64,000 bases of DNA from Pseudomonas lalucatii (lineage in GTDB: Bacteria; Pseudomonadota; Gammaproteobacteria; Pseudomonadales; Pseudomonadaceae). Positions 41,983 to 51,679 of the stretch are shown here, in pieces. The stretch is from assembly GCF_018398425.1 (NCBI RefSeq), contig NZ_JADPMV010000001.1, positions 1,240,001 to 1,304,000 on the forward strand, given 5' to 3'. The first letter of the stretch is position 1; each line of letters begins with the position of its first letter. A model generated the notes under the pieces. It had not been told where the DNA came from. It saw only the letters and a program-made list of their open reading frames with translations, and made no database searches. A program made the translations under genes and the position numbers.

Positions 41983-42741
41983 ATGACCCTGGCGCCGCGC
42001 CAACACGACATCCTCAACCTCGCCCGCGAACGTGGCTACGTCAGCATCGACGAACTGGCCCAGGCCTTCGCCGTCACCCCGCAGACCATCCGCCGCGACA
42101 TCAACCAGCTGGCCGAGCAGGGCCTGCTGCGCCGCACCCACGGCGGCGCGGCGAGCGAGGCCTCGAGCACCCAGAACACCGCCTACGCCATGCGCGCCGG
42201 GCAGATGCGCGAGGAGAAGCAGCGCATCGCCGAGGCCATCGCCGCGCACGTCCCCGACCACGCCTCGCTGTTCATCAGCATCGGCACCACCACCGAGGCG
42301 ATCGCCCGGGAACTGCTCAAGCGCAGGGGCCTGAAGGTGATCACCAACAACCTGCACGTGGCCGCCCAGCTCAGCGCCAAGGCGGATTTCGAGGTGCTGG
42401 TGGCCGGCGGCACGGTGCGCAGCGACGGCGGCGTGGTGGGCCAGGCGACCGTGGATTTCATTCGCCAGTTCAAGGTCGACTATGCCCTGGTCGGCATCAG
42501 CGGCATCGACGAGGACGGCAGCCTGCTCGACTTCGACTACCAGGAGGTACGGGTCACCCAGTCGATCATCGACAACGCCCGCCAGGTATTCCTCGCCGCC
42601 GACTCGAGCAAGTTCGGCCGCAACGCCGTGGTGCGCCTGGGCTCGATCGCCCTGGTCGACCGGGTGTTCACCGACGCGCCGCCCTCGCCCGCGATCAGCC
42701 GCCTGCTGCACGAACACCAGGTCCAGCTCGAACTGGTCTGA
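41983..42741 (+). CDS. glpR: DeoR-family glycerol-3-phosphate regulon repressor
   Basis: 252 aa. An N-terminal winged helix ([40 protein letters not shown]) and a C-terminal DeoRC sugar-phosphate sensor ([54 protein letters not shown]). Glycerol 3-phosphate is the known inducer of the family. An in-frame ATG at 41956 exists, but the ATG at 41983 (AGGA about 10 nt upstream) fits the GlpR start LxPRQxxIL. It directly precedes glpD, where two GlpR-like operators are found. Confidence 0.94.
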   Translation: MTLAPRQHDILNLARERGYVSIDELAQAFAVTPQTIRRDINQLAEQGLLRRTHGGAASEASSTQNTAYAMRAGQMREEKQRIAEAIAAHVPDHASLFISIGTTTEAIARELLKRRGLKVITNNLHVAAQLSAKADFEVLVAGGTVRSDGGVVGQATVDFIRQFKVDYALVGISGIDEDGSLLDFDYQEVRVTQSIIDNARQVFLAADSSKFGRNAVVRLGSIALVDRVFTDAPPSPAISRLLHEHQVQLELV

Positions 42742-42835
42742 GCCCCTATCCGTCCCCTCTCCCGACCCCGGGCGACATACCGCTCGGCGCGAAAGCGCGC
42801 GCGAGATTGGCGATTGCATGCGCATTCGACTAGTA

Positions 42836-42877
42836 TATTTTCGGAAGTGAACATTGACACATTCGTTTTCGACCACA
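42836..42877. promoter_or_regulatory. Two candidate GlpR operators upstream of glpD
   Basis: The first site (42836-42855) is TATTTTCGGAAGTGAACATT, close to the E. coli-type consensus with the TTCG-N4-CGAA core (here TTCG-N4-TGAA and a good ACATT flank). The second (42858-42877) has TTCG TTTT CGAC. They lie 33 and 11 bp before the glpD start, where a repressor could block the promoter. Confidence 0.6.
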
Positions 42878-42887
42878 AGGTGCCGCC

Positions 42888-44417
42888 ATGCCCTCTCGCG
42901 CCAACCACGCATCCCCCCTCGCCGAAGTCTACGATCTGGCCGTCGTAGGGGGCGGCATCAACGGCGCCGGCATCGCCGCCGACGCAGCGGGCCGGGGCCT
43001 GTCGGTATTCCTCTGCGAGCAGGACGATCTGGCCCAGCACACCTCGTCGGCCAGCAGCAAATTGATCCACGGCGGCCTGCGCTATCTGGAGCACCATGAG
43101 TTCCGCCTGGTGCGCGAGGCCCTGGCCGAGCGCGAGGTGCTGCTGGCCAAGGCGCCCCATATCGTCAAGCCCATGCGCTTCATCCTGCCCCATCGCCCGC
43201 ACCTGCGCCCGGCCTGGATGATTCGCGCCGGCCTGTTCCTCTACGACCATCTCGGCAAGCGCGAGCAACTGCCGGCCTCGCGAGGGCTGCGCTTCGGCCC
43301 CGGCAGCCCGCTGCGGGCCGAGATCAGCCGCGGTTTCGAATATTCCGACTGCTGGGTCGACGACGCCCGCCTGGTGGTACTCAACGCCATGGCCGCCCGC
43401 GAGCAAGGCGCCCACGTGCACACCCGCACCCGCTGCGTCAGCGCGCGGCGCAGCAAGGGCCTGTGGCACCTGCATCTGGAGCGCAGCGACGGCAGTCGCT
43501 ATTCCATCCGCGCCCGCGCCCTGGTCAATGCCGCCGGCCCCTGGGTGGCGCGCTTCATCCGCGACGACCTCAAACAGCAGTCGCCCTACGGCATCCGCCT
43601 GATCCAGGGCAGCCACATCATCGTGCCCAAGCTGTTCGACGGCGAGCAGGCCTACATCCTGCAGAACGAGGACCGGCGCATCGTCTTCGCCATTCCCTAC
43701 CTGGAGCACTTCACCCTGATCGGCACCACCGACCGCGAATACCAGGGCGACCCGGCCGAGGTGGCGATCAGCGACGAGGAGATCGCCTACCTGCTGGGCG
43801 TGGTCAACGCCCATTTCAAGCGCCAGCTCAGCCGCGACGACATCCTCCACAGCTACGCCGGCGTGCGCCCGCTGTGCGACGACGAGTCCGACGAACCCGC
43901 GGCCATCACCCGCGACTACACCCTGGCGCTGTCCGCCCAGCCGGGCGAGGCGCCGCTGCTCTCGGTATTCGGCGGCAAGCTGACCACCTACCGCAAGCTG
44001 GCCGAGTCGGCGCTGGCACAGCTGGCGCCCTTCTTCCCGCAGATGGGCCCGAGCTGGACCGCCAGCAGCCCGTTGCCCGGCGCCGAACAGCTGGTCAGTC
44101 GCAGCGCGCTGGTCGAGGCCCTGTGCGGCCAGCACCCGTGGCTGCCGACCGCACTCGCCCGACGCTGGGCCTGCAGCTACGGCAGCCGCAGCTGGCGACT
44201 GCTCGAGGGCGTGCAAACACTGGGTGACCTGGGCGAAGCGTTCGGCGGCGGACTCTATGCACGGGAGGTGGAGTACCTGTGCCAGGAGGAATGGGTCATG
44301 GATGCCGCCGATATTCTCTGGCGGCGGAGCAAGCTGGGACTGTTCCTGACCGCCGCACAGCAACAGCGTCTGGATCACTATCTACACGCGCACTCGCCGG
44401 ACCTCCACGCTGCCTGA
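42888..44417 (+). CDS. glpD: Aerobic glycerol-3-phosphate dehydrogenase
   Basis: 509 aa FAD enzyme on the inner face of the cytoplasmic membrane; oxidises glycerol 3-phosphate to dihydroxyacetone phosphate and feeds electrons to quinone. FAD motif DLAVVGGGINGAGIAADAAG near residue 17, then SSASSKLIHGGLRYLEHHEF, the substrate-contact RARALVNAAGPWVARFI, LIQGSHIIVPKLF, and GIRRxxx-like SYAGVRPLCDDES. The C-terminal Cys-containing cap domain is in place. It follows glpR by 146 bp and has two GlpR-like sites at its promoter. Confidence 0.96.
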   Translation: MPSRANHASPLAEVYDLAVVGGGINGAGIAADAAGRGLSVFLCEQDDLAQHTSSASSKLIHGGLRYLEHHEFRLVREALAEREVLLAKAPHIVKPMRFILPHRPHLRPAWMIRAGLFLYDHLGKREQLPASRGLRFGPGSPLRAEISRGFEYSDCWVDDARLVVLNAMAAREQGAHVHTRTRCVSARRSKGLWHLHLERSDGSRYSIRARALVNAAGPWVARFIRDDLKQQSPYGIRLIQGSHIIVPKLFDGEQAYILQNEDRRIVFAIPYLEHFTLIGTTDREYQGDPAEVAISDEEIAYLLGVVNAHFKRQLSRDDILHSYAGVRPLCDDESDEPAAITRDYTLALSAQPGEAPLLSVFGGKLTTYRKLAESALAQLAPFFPQMGPSWTASSPLPGAEQLVSRSALVEALCGQHPWLPTALARRWACSYGSRSWRLLEGVQTLGDLGEAFGGGLYAREVEYLCQEEWVMDAADILWRRSKLGLFLTAAQQQRLDHYLHAHSPDLHAA

Positions 44418-44447
44418 CCCGCCAGGCCTGTAGCATGGCCCCATGCA

Positions 44448-45437
44448 CTAGAGCCGGGCCCACAATCCGTGCTGCCGATAGGCGCGCAGATGAGGCAACA
44501 CCGCCGCCAGCAAGGGTTCCTTGAAGGCGTCCTGGAATCGGTGGGCCAGGCCCGGGATCAGCTTGAGTTCGCTGCCCTGGATATGCGCCGCCACGTGCAC
44601 GCCGTGCATCGCCGGCAGCAACGGATCGGCGGTGCCGTGCACCACCAGGGTCGGCACCCGCAGGCGATTGAGCAACTCGACCCGGCTCGGCTCGGCGAGG
44701 ATGGCCAACAACTGACGCTCCACGCCCTCGGGGTTGAAGGCGCGGTCGTAGGCCGTCTCGGCCTGCTGCAGGAGCCGTTCGCGGTCGTCGCTGACCGCCG
44801 GGCTGCCGAGTGCGGCGAGCAGGTCGGCCTGCTGTTCCAGCGCCACCTCGCGGCTCGGCGCCTCGCGCCGGGCCAGCAGCGCCAACAGTTCCGGGCTGGG
44901 CGACGGCAGGCCCCGGGCGCCGGAGCTGGTCATGATCAGGGTCAGACTCTGTACCCGCGCCGGAACCAGGTCGGCCAGGTGCTGGGCGATCATCCCGCCC
45001 ATGCTGGCGCCCAGTACATGGAACTGGCGCACGCCGAGAGCATCCATCAGGCCCAGGGCATCGCCGGCCATGTCGCGCAGGCTGTACGGCGCCGACACCG
45101 ACAGCCCCAGGCGATGACGTAGCGCTCCGTAGGCGAGATCGGCCGCCGGTGCGTCCTGCCGCCAGCGGCTCAGGCCGACGTCGCGGTTGTCGAAGCGGAT
45201 CACCCGGAAGCCCTGCCCACACAAGCGCCGCACCACCTCATCCGGCCAGTGGATCAGCTGCCCGCCGAGGCCCATCACCAGCAGCAAGGCCGGATCGCTG
45301 GCGCGGCCGATGCTTTGATAGGCCAGTTGCACCTCGCCCAGGGCAACCTTGGCGGTCGCCACTCGGGTGTCGCAGCGCTCGACTGCAGCCGACGGCAACC
45401 CCCATAGCAGTGCGACGAGAAGAAGAAACACTCGCAT
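44448..45437 (-). CDS. Alpha/beta hydrolase with signal peptide
   Basis: 329 aa, exported (MRVFLLLVALLWGLPSAA). Alpha/beta-hydrolase fold: LLLVMGLGGQLIHWPDEV (oxyanion-hole region), VIRFDNRDVGLS, nucleophile elbow GASMGGMIA (Ser), charge-relay Asp in VVHGTADPLLP and His in LAHRFQDAF. Close to esterases/aclacinomycin-methylesterase-like proteins; substrate unknown. Located between glpD (convergent) and the GMC oxidoreductase operon (same strand, 159 bp upstream). It may be a separate unit. Confidence 0.85.
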   Translation of the reverse strand: MRVFLLLVALLWGLPSAAVERCDTRVATAKVALGEVQLAYQSIGRASDPALLLVMGLGGQLIHWPDEVVRRLCGQGFRVIRFDNRDVGLSRWRQDAPAADLAYGALRHRLGLSVSAPYSLRDMAGDALGLMDALGVRQFHVLGASMGGMIAQHLADLVPARVQSLTLIMTSSGARGLPSPSPELLALLARREAPSREVALEQQADLLAALGSPAVSDDRERLLQQAETAYDRAFNPEGVERQLLAILAEPSRVELLNRLRVPTLVVHGTADPLLPAMHGVHVAAHIQGSELKLIPGLAHRFQDAFKEPLLAAVLPHLRAYRQHGLWARL

Positions 45438-45596
45438 GAAAACACCAAAACGCAGAACCCCATTGAGACGCGAGTCTGGTGATATTCAGTCGAGCGCGCT
45501 GCCACAGAACCATGACAATTTGATGAATACTGCCGAGCGGCCGTCGCTCACCCGGCCCGCGAGCGGGGCCACCCGCACCAACTGGCCCCACCACGA

Positions 45597-47282
45597 TTAT
45601 CGTTCGACTCGGCGCAGCGGTGCGCCGCTGCGCTGCGCCGTTTCCCAGTTGGGCGCCAGGCCCACCTCGACCTCCTCCGCCGGCAACATGCCACGGCCGC
45701 GCAGCAGATCGGCGGCGCGCTCGGCGAGCATGATGGTCGGCGCGTTGAGGTTGCCGTTCGGCTCGGTGGGAAACACCGAGGAGTCGATCACCCGCAGCCC
45801 CGCCAGGCCGCGCACGCGCAGCTCGGAGTCGACCACCGCCAGTTCGTCCTCGCCCATGCGGCAGGTGCCGCAGGGGTGGTAGGTACTCTCCAGGTTGGCG
45901 CGGACGAAGGCGTCGATCTGCGCGTCGCTCTGCACGGCCGGCCCCGGCGCTATCTCGCCGTCGCGGAAGGCGTCCATCGCCGGCTGGCCGATGATCTCGC
46001 GGGTCAGGCGCACGCAGCGGCGAAAGCCCTCGCGGTCCTCCTCGCGCTGCAGGTAGTTGAACTGGATGCGCGGATGCTCGTAGGGGTCGGCCGAGCGCAG
46101 TCGCACGTGGCCGCGACTCTTGGGTTTGTTCGGCCCGGTGAGCACCATGAAGCCGTGGCCCTTGATCGGCTTCTTGCCGTCGTAGCGCATCGCCGCGGGC
46201 AGGAAGTGGAACTGGATGTCCGGCCAGCGCAGACCCTGCTCGGAGCGGATGAAACCGCCGGCCTCGAAGTGGTTGGTGGCACCCAGGCCGTCCTTGAACA
46301 GCAGCCAGCGCAGGCCGATCAGCAGCTTGCTCAGCGGGTCCATCTTGCTGTTGAGGGTCAGCGGCTGCTTGCAGCCGAACTGGATGTAGATTTCCGCGTG
46401 GTCCTGCAGGTTCTCCCCGACCCCGGGCAGTTCGTGCAACAGCGCCACCCCGGCCTGGCCGAGCACCGCCGCCGGGCCGATGCCGGAACGCTGCAGCAGG
46501 TGCGGCGAGCCGATCGGCCCGCCGGCCAGGAGGATCTCGCGGTTGCAGAACACCTGCCGGGTGCGCCCGCCCTGGTCGTACTCGATGCCCACCGCACGCT
46601 TGCCGTCGAGGAGGATGCGCCGGGTCATGGCCTGGGTCACCACGGTCAGGTTCGCCCGGTCCATGGCCGGGCGCAGGTAGGCGTTGGCGGTGGAGCAGCG
46701 CACACCGTCCTTGATGGTCATGTGCATGGCGCCGAAGCCTTCCTGCATGTAGCCGTTGGTGTCATCGGTCTTGACATAGCCGGCCTCGACACCGGCCTCG
46801 ACCCAGGCGCCGTACAGGGGGTTGCTCATGTGGTTGCCGTTGCTGGTGTGCAGTGGCCCGGCATCGCCGCGATAGACGTCGCCGCCCCGCTCGTAATGCT
46901 CGGCCCGCTTGAAGTACGGCAGGCAGTTGCGGTAACCCCAGCCGCGCGCGCCGAGCTCTTCCCACTCGTCGAAGTCGTAGGCGTGGCCGCGGATATACAC
47001 CAGGCCGTTGATCGACGAGGAGCCGCCGAGCACCTTGCCCCGCGGGCAATGGATGCGCCGCCCGTCCAGGTAGGGCTCCGGCTCGGTCTGGTAGCGCCAG
47101 TTGTACTTCTTGGTGTTCATCGGGATGGAGAAGGCGCTGGGCATCTGGATCAGCACGCTGCGGTCGCTGCCGCCGAATTCCAGCACCAGCACCGAGGTGG
47201 CCGGGTCCTCGCTCAGGCGGTTGGCCAGCACGCAGCCGGCCGAACCGGCGCCGATGATGATGTAGTCGTATTTCTTAGTCAT
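45597..47282 (-). CDS. GMC-family FAD alcohol dehydrogenase (choline-dehydrogenase-like)
   Basis: 561 aa. FAD-binding [22 protein letters not shown] at the N-terminus, GMC signature 1 [19 protein letters not shown], signature 2 [20 protein letters not shown], catalytic His in [15 protein letters not shown], and C-terminal [20 protein letters not shown] with ADLL. It resembles BetA, but no betI, betB or betT neighbours are here. Its operon partners are a ureohydrolase, an aldehyde dehydrogenase and an NCS1 permease, so the substrate is more likely another primary alcohol. Translation is coupled to the permease by an 8-bp overlap. Last gene of the operon. Confidence 0.9.
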   Translation of the reverse strand: MTKKYDYIIIGAGSAGCVLANRLSEDPATSVLVLEFGGSDRSVLIQMPSAFSIPMNTKKYNWRYQTEPEPYLDGRRIHCPRGKVLGGSSSINGLVYIRGHAYDFDEWEELGARGWGYRNCLPYFKRAEHYERGGDVYRGDAGPLHTSNGNHMSNPLYGAWVEAGVEAGYVKTDDTNGYMQEGFGAMHMTIKDGVRCSTANAYLRPAMDRANLTVVTQAMTRRILLDGKRAVGIEYDQGGRTRQVFCNREILLAGGPIGSPHLLQRSGIGPAAVLGQAGVALLHELPGVGENLQDHAEIYIQFGCKQPLTLNSKMDPLSKLLIGLRWLLFKDGLGATNHFEAGGFIRSEQGLRWPDIQFHFLPAAMRYDGKKPIKGHGFMVLTGPNKPKSRGHVRLRSADPYEHPRIQFNYLQREEDREGFRRCVRLTREIIGQPAMDAFRDGEIAPGPAVQSDAQIDAFVRANLESTYHPCGTCRMGEDELAVVDSELRVRGLAGLRVIDSSVFPTEPNGNLNAPTIMLAERAADLLRGRGMLPAEEVEVGLAPNWETAQRSGAPLRRVER

Positions 47283-48756
47283 TGCTCAGGCCCTGTGCAT
47301 TGAGATTCAGGGGTTTGTTCATGGCGTCGTGGCGTGGCGCGTAGGCGCCCCAACCCAGGCGCGTGGCGAAGGCGCGGGTCAGCCCGAAGTGCACCACCCC
47401 GGCCAGCAGGCAGGACGGCAGCGAGGCGGAGACGAAGCTGAACAGCGTGGTATTGGCCAGGGTCTGCGGGTTGAACAGCAGCACGTAGACGCCGAAGCCG
47501 ACCAGCAGCGCCAGCAGCGCGATGGGGTTGAAGCCGTTCCAGTAGTGGTACGGCGTCTGCGCCTCGGGGGCATAGAGGTGCCGCAGGTTCATCCGTTGCC
47601 GGCGCAGGCAGTAGTAATCGGCGATGCCGATGCCGGCCAGCGCGCTGTTCAGCGCCGAGGTCCACACCAGGAAGATGAAGAAGCCGTCGTAGATGCCCGG
47701 GGCGACGAACACGATGATCGCCGGCGCCACGCAGAACAGCAGCACCAGCAGCTCCCACCTCAGCGCCCTGAGCGTCTGGCCGGCCAGTTGGCGCAGGCCG
47801 ACTATCGAGGTGTAGAGGATGTTGATCATGCTGGTGACGTTGGCGAAGGCGACGAAGCCCAGGGCGATGACGCCGAACACCAGGCCGCCGATATGGGTCA
47901 TCCAGATGGTCGGGTCGCTGTCGCCCAGCGCGGCGGATGCCGTTAGGCCGACCACCTCGCCGAGCACCGCGGCGCCGAAGATGCCGATGATGTTCGGCCA
48001 GAACGCGCTGCGCTGGTTCTTGCTCAGCCGCGCCAGGTTGCCGATATAGGGCCACCAGGACAGGCCCGCGGCCATGTTCACCTCCACCGCGATCATGAAG
48101 TTGACCCGCTTGTCGGCGAACGGCGCATCCAGCGCCGGCAGGGCCAGCAGTTCGGCGACGCTGCGCTCGCTGAGGATCAGGTAGAGCATCGCGCCCATGA
48201 TCAATACCAGCGCCGGGGCCACCAGGGTGTTGAACCACTTGATCGAGGTGGGCCCCCTGGCGACCACGAAGCCGGCCAGGAGGATCGCGAAGAAGCCCGA
48301 GAGCAGCACCAGCAGCCCGGTCGGCTGGGTCTCGTGCTCGCTCAGCAGGCCGCTCAGGCCGTCGATCGAGCGGCCGAACATCAGCCCCAGCACCGCCAGC
48401 CAGCCCATGGTCAGGAACACCACCGCCAGCACGTAGACCAGGCGGCTGCCGTTGCTGCCGAACATGCTGCGCAGGAAGGTGAACTGTTCGGTGCCGTACT
48501 TGCCGCAGGGCACGCAGGTGGCGAAGGTCGCCAGCAGCACGCCGATGATGTTGCCGATGACGATGGCGGCGATGCCCTCCTTCACGCCGACGAACAGCGC
48601 GGTGGCACCACCGATAAGGAAGGCCCAGGTGGCGATGGCCAGGGCCGAGTTGGCATAGGTGAACTCCCAGAAGCCCCACATGCGTTCGCTGGGCAACAGC
48701 GGCGTATCGCCGCGCTGGGCTTCGAGGCTGATATCGACGGTTTTAGGCGTGGTCAT
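47275..48756 (-). CDS. NCS1-family (cytosine permease-like) transporter
   Basis: 493 aa with about 12 membrane helices. NCS1 features: a cytosolic start ([21 protein letters not shown]), the inner-core helices [17 protein letters not shown] and [34 protein letters not shown], and [20 protein letters not shown] in the substrate region. Family members carry nucleobases, hydantoins, thiamine and related nitrogen compounds with H+ or Na+. Here it is between a small membrane ORF (3 bp upstream) and the GMC dehydrogenase. It probably imports the compound degraded by the operon. Confidence 0.88.
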   Translation of the reverse strand: MTTPKTVDISLEAQRGDTPLLPSERMWGFWEFTYANSALAIATWAFLIGGATALFVGVKEGIAAIVIGNIIGVLLATFATCVPCGKYGTEQFTFLRSMFGSNGSRLVYVLAVVFLTMGWLAVLGLMFGRSIDGLSGLLSEHETQPTGLLVLLSGFFAILLAGFVVARGPTSIKWFNTLVAPALVLIMGAMLYLILSERSVAELLALPALDAPFADKRVNFMIAVEVNMAAGLSWWPYIGNLARLSKNQRSAFWPNIIGIFGAAVLGEVVGLTASAALGDSDPTIWMTHIGGLVFGVIALGFVAFANVTSMINILYTSIVGLRQLAGQTLRALRWELLVLLFCVAPAIIVFVAPGIYDGFFIFLVWTSALNSALAGIGIADYYCLRRQRMNLRHLYAPEAQTPYHYWNGFNPIALLALLVGFGVYVLLFNPQTLANTTLFSFVSASLPSCLLAGVVHFGLTRAFATRLGWGAYAPRHDAMNKPLNLNAQGLSND

Positions 48757-48759
48757 GGC

Positions 48760-48933
48760 TCAGTACCCCCAGAGGTAGAAGCCGATGACCAGCACCAGCG
48801 TCATCAGGGTGATCGCGAGATAGTCCGTGGCGTTCAGCGCCCCCGGCCATTGCTCGCCCTTCTCCATCTCCTCGTAGACGCGGATGCGTCGTTCCAGGTC
48901 TTGCGCACGTACGCTTTCGGCTTGACTGTTCAT
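48760..48933 (-). CDS. 57-aa membrane protein next to the NCS1 permease (not called by length-limited ORF finding)
   Basis: MNSQAESVRAQDLERRIRVY then EEMEKGEQWPGALNATDYLA is a charged, partly helical N-terminus; the C-terminus is one clear membrane helix, ITLMTLVLVIGFYLWGY. The frame ends 3 bp before the permease ATG. Its gene is in the operon order aldehyde dehydrogenase - this ORF - permease - dehydrogenase. The tight spacing suggests a small accessory subunit of the transporter, like the small proteins that accompany some TRAP, SSS or NCS1 carriers. No family was recognised. Confidence 0.75.
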   Translation of the reverse strand: MNSQAESVRAQDLERRIRVYEEMEKGEQWPGALNATDYLAITLMTLVLVIGFYLWGY

Positions 48934-48981
48934 CTGGACATAACCTCGTATGGCTCTTGTTATTGGCTACCCGATGCGTCC

Positions 48982-49006
48982 CGGCACAACGCCTGGCGTT
49001 GTGCCG
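48982..49006. promoter_or_regulatory. Perfect hairpin in the gap between the aldehyde dehydrogenase and the small membrane ORF
   Basis: Two 12-nt arms (CGGCACAACGCC and GGCGTTGTGCCG) around a single T, in a 95-bp intercistronic gap. No T run follows on the minus strand, so this is not a standard terminator. It could be an mRNA processing or stability element, or a protein-binding palindrome. Confidence 0.6.
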
Positions 49007-49028
49007 ATGGTCTGTTTGCGTCCTTATC

Positions 49029-50537
49029 TCATGGCAGGGTGATCCACACCGCCTTGGTCTCCAGCAGGTGGTCGAGTTGCTCGGCGCCCAGGTCCTTGCC
49101 GAAGCCGGACTGCTTGTAGCCGCCGAACGGCATGGCCGGGTCGATGGTGCTGTGGGCGTTGACGTACACCGAGCCGGCGCGCAGCCGCGGAATCAGCCCG
49201 TGCACGCGGCCGAGGTCGTTGGAGTACAGCGCCGCGGCCAAGCCATACAGCGAGTCGTTGGCCAGGCGCAGGGCCTCTTCGTCGTCGTCGAAGGGTGCGG
49301 TGACCAGCACCGGGCCGAAGATCTCTTCCTGGACGATGCGCATGTCGTTGCGGCAGTGGGCGAAGATGGCCGGCTGCACGAAGTAGCCGGGACCTGCGAC
49401 GGCTTCGCCGCCGTACCGCAGCTCGGCGCCCTCGCGTATGCCGGCCTCGATGTAGTTCAGCACCCGCTGTTGCTGTTGTTTAGACACCAGCGGGCCGATA
49501 AAACAGTCCGGGTCCAGGCCGGGAGCGAGCTTCAGGGTGCGGGTGTAGGCGATCAGCTCGGCGAGGAAGCGCTCGTAGATGCTGCGATGAATATAGGCGC
49601 GGGTGCCGGCATCGCAGACCTGCCCGGAGTTGAAGAACACCCCGTTGGCCACCGCCTGGGCGGCGGCCGGGATGTCGGCGTCGTCCAGCACGATGACCGC
49701 CGACTTGCCGCCCAGCTCCAGGGTCAGGCGCTTCATCTGCTCCATGGCCGACTTGCCGACCGTGCAACCGACCGGGGTCGAACCGGTGAAGCTGAGCTTG
49801 TCGATGCCCGGGTGGGTGGCCATCGCCGCGCCGACCAGACTGCCGCGCCCGGTGACTATGTTGACCACGCCGTCGGGAATCCCCGCCTCTTGCACCAGCT
49901 CGGCGAAACGCAGCGCCGACAGCGAGGTCAGCTCGGCCGGCTTGACCACCAGGGTGCAGCCGGTGGCCAGGGCGGCGCCGAGCTTCCAGGCCATGGTCTG
50001 CAGCGGGAAGTTCCACGGCACTATGGCGCCGACCACGCCCACCGCCTCCTTGCGCGTATAGGCCAGGTAGTTGCCCGGCAGCGACGGCTCGACGGTGCGC
50101 CCGTGCAGCTTGCTGGCCCAGCCGGCGAAATAACGGAAGCAGTCGACCGTGCCCTGGATATCCACGTCACGGGCCTGGGCGGCGGACTTGCCCATGTCGA
50201 TCGACTCGATCTCCGCCAGTTCGACGGCGTTCTGCTCGATCAGGTCGGCCAGGCGCTGCAGCAGGCGCTCGCGCTCCAGCGGCTTGAGCAGGCGCCAGGG
50301 ACCGCCGTCGAACTGCGCGCGGGCGGCCGCCACGGCGCGATCCAGGTCGTCCGTGGTGGCCATGGGAATGCGCGTCAGCAGGCCCTCGGTCGAGGGCTCG
50401 ATGACCTCGGCGCTCTGGCCGTCGCTGGCCTCGACCCAGGCGCCGCCGATGAACATCTTCTGCGCCTTGGCCAGGAACTCTTGGGTGGCTTCGGATATGC
50501 CGAATTGCTGCAGGTACTGCTTAACGATGCTGTCCAT
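49029..50537 (-). CDS. NAD(P)-dependent aldehyde dehydrogenase
   Basis: 502 aa, classical ALDH fold. VVGAIVPWNFPLQTMAWKLG and LVVKPAELTSLSALRFAEL bind NAD, LSFTGSTPVG and LELGGKSAVIVLDDADI carry the general-base Glu, and the nucleophile Cys is in FFNSGQVCDAGTRA. EEIFGPVLVTAPFDDDEEA and NAHSTIDPAMPFGGYKQSG are the other family blocks. Start at the ATG at 50537: the AGGAGG inside the end of the preceding gene lies 7 nt away, whereas an ATG two codons earlier is too close to it. Predicted to oxidise the aldehyde made by the GMC enzyme. Confidence 0.92.
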   Translation of the reverse strand: MDSIVKQYLQQFGISEATQEFLAKAQKMFIGGAWVEASDGQSAEVIEPSTEGLLTRIPMATTDDLDRAVAAARAQFDGGPWRLLKPLERERLLQRLADLIEQNAVELAEIESIDMGKSAAQARDVDIQGTVDCFRYFAGWASKLHGRTVEPSLPGNYLAYTRKEAVGVVGAIVPWNFPLQTMAWKLGAALATGCTLVVKPAELTSLSALRFAELVQEAGIPDGVVNIVTGRGSLVGAAMATHPGIDKLSFTGSTPVGCTVGKSAMEQMKRLTLELGGKSAVIVLDDADIPAAAQAVANGVFFNSGQVCDAGTRAYIHRSIYERFLAELIAYTRTLKLAPGLDPDCFIGPLVSKQQQQRVLNYIEAGIREGAELRYGGEAVAGPGYFVQPAIFAHCRNDMRIVQEEIFGPVLVTAPFDDDEEALRLANDSLYGLAAALYSNDLGRVHGLIPRLRAGSVYVNAHSTIDPAMPFGGYKQSGFGKDLGAEQLDHLLETKAVWITLP

Positions 50538-50539
50538 GG

Positions 50540-51526
50540 TCATGCCTCCTGACCGGCGCGGGCCTCGGCGCGCGCGTGAAAGATGAAGCCGATGCTGTTG
50601 AGCAGCAGCTGCGCGGCGAGGATCGAGGTCATCCCGGTCGGGTCGTAGGCCGGGGCCACTTCCACCAGGTCCATGCCGACGATATTGCCGCGGCTGCGCT
50701 GGGCCAGCAGCTGGATGATCTCCAGCACCTCGTAGTAGAGGAAACCGCCGTGGCTCGGGGTGCCGGTACCCGGCGCGATGGAGGGGTCGAAGCCGTCGAT
50801 GTCGATGGTGATGTAGTACGGCACGCCGCCGGGAATCAGATCGACTACGCCCTGGGCGCCGAGGCGCCGTACGTCGCGCACCGAGAGAATCTGCGAGCCG
50901 GCGCTACGCGCGGCGTCGTAGTCGTCGCGATTGGACGAGGACACGTTGCGGATGCCCAACTGGGTCATGCCGACTATGTGGTTCATCTCCGAGGCCCGGC
51001 GCAGCGGATTGCCGTGGCCGTAGCGCACGCCATGGCGCTCGTCGACGAAGTCCAGGTGCGCATCGAAGTGCAGGATGTGGATCGGCCCGCGTCCCTCGAA
51101 CGCCTTGATCACCGGGGCATGCACCGAGTGGTCGCCGCCCAGCACCACCGGCATGGCGCCGGCCTCGAGGATCTTGCGTACGGCGTACTCGGTGTTGGCG
51201 TTGCTCTGCGCCATGTCGGTGTGCACGATGTCGGCATCGCCGACGTCGACCATGCGCACATCGGACGCGGTCAGGTACATCACGTCGTCTTCGTGGTCGT
51301 AGGCGCCGGCATGGCCGAAGGAGAACAGCGTGGAGGCCTCGCGGATGCCGCGCGGTCCGAAGCGGGCGCCGGAACGCCATTGGGTACCCATGTCGTTGGG
51401 CGCACCGAGAATCGCCACATCGGCGTCCAGTGCCGCCCAGTCGGTGCACACCGGGGACTTGGCAAAGGTGCAGTGCCCCACGAACGGCAGGTTGAGGCGA
51501 CCGGATTCGTAACCGTGCTTAGCCAT
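50540..51526 (-). CDS. Ureohydrolase of the agmatinase/guanidinobutyrase family
   Basis: 328 aa. Binuclear Mn (or Ni) metallohydrolase releasing urea from a guanidino compound. Metal ligands: VLGGDHSVHAP (His), HILHFDAHLDFVDE (Asp, His, Asp) and ITIDIDGFDPSIAPGTGTPS with its two Asp. The family block ILGAPNDMGTQWRSGARFGP is near the N-terminus. First gene of the operon; its final codons contain the ribosome site of the ALDH. Whether the substrate is agmatine, guanidinobutyrate or another guanidino acid cannot be read from the sequence. The LysR gene on the other strand is the probable regulator. Confidence 0.9.
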   Translation of the reverse strand: MAKHGYESGRLNLPFVGHCTFAKSPVCTDWAALDADVAILGAPNDMGTQWRSGARFGPRGIREASTLFSFGHAGAYDHEDDVMYLTASDVRMVDVGDADIVHTDMAQSNANTEYAVRKILEAGAMPVVLGGDHSVHAPVIKAFEGRGPIHILHFDAHLDFVDERHGVRYGHGNPLRRASEMNHIVGMTQLGIRNVSSSNRDDYDAARSAGSQILSVRDVRRLGAQGVVDLIPGGVPYYITIDIDGFDPSIAPGTGTPSHGGFLYYEVLEIIQLLAQRSRGNIVGMDLVEVAPAYDPTGMTSILAAQLLLNSIGFIFHARAEARAGQEA

Positions 51527-51626
51527 GTACAGCCATCTCCATTGTTGTTATCGAGGAGGGGCGGCCCTGCATTGCGACCGCCGATGGACCGACTATGGGC
51601 GCAGCTTTTCGTGGAAAAAATGCCCG

Positions 51627-51658
51627 GCATCAGATACTCATATCGGGTATTCCGATGC
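51627..51658. promoter_or_regulatory. Candidate LysR-type operator in the divergent promoter region
   Basis: Dyad GCATC-A-GATAC ... GTATTCC-GATGC; the centre is ATAC-N9-GTAT (51634-51650), which fits the T-N11-A rule of LysR-type sites. It is 22 bp upstream of the lysR start and about 100 bp from the ureohydrolase start. Confidence 0.55.
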
Positions 51659-51679
51659 ATCAACGGCTGGGAGGTGGGG

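Noticed and set aside
45565..45589. GGGGCCA / TGGCCCC inverted repeat after the GMC gene
   Set aside because: Too short and no T run, so I do not call it a terminator.
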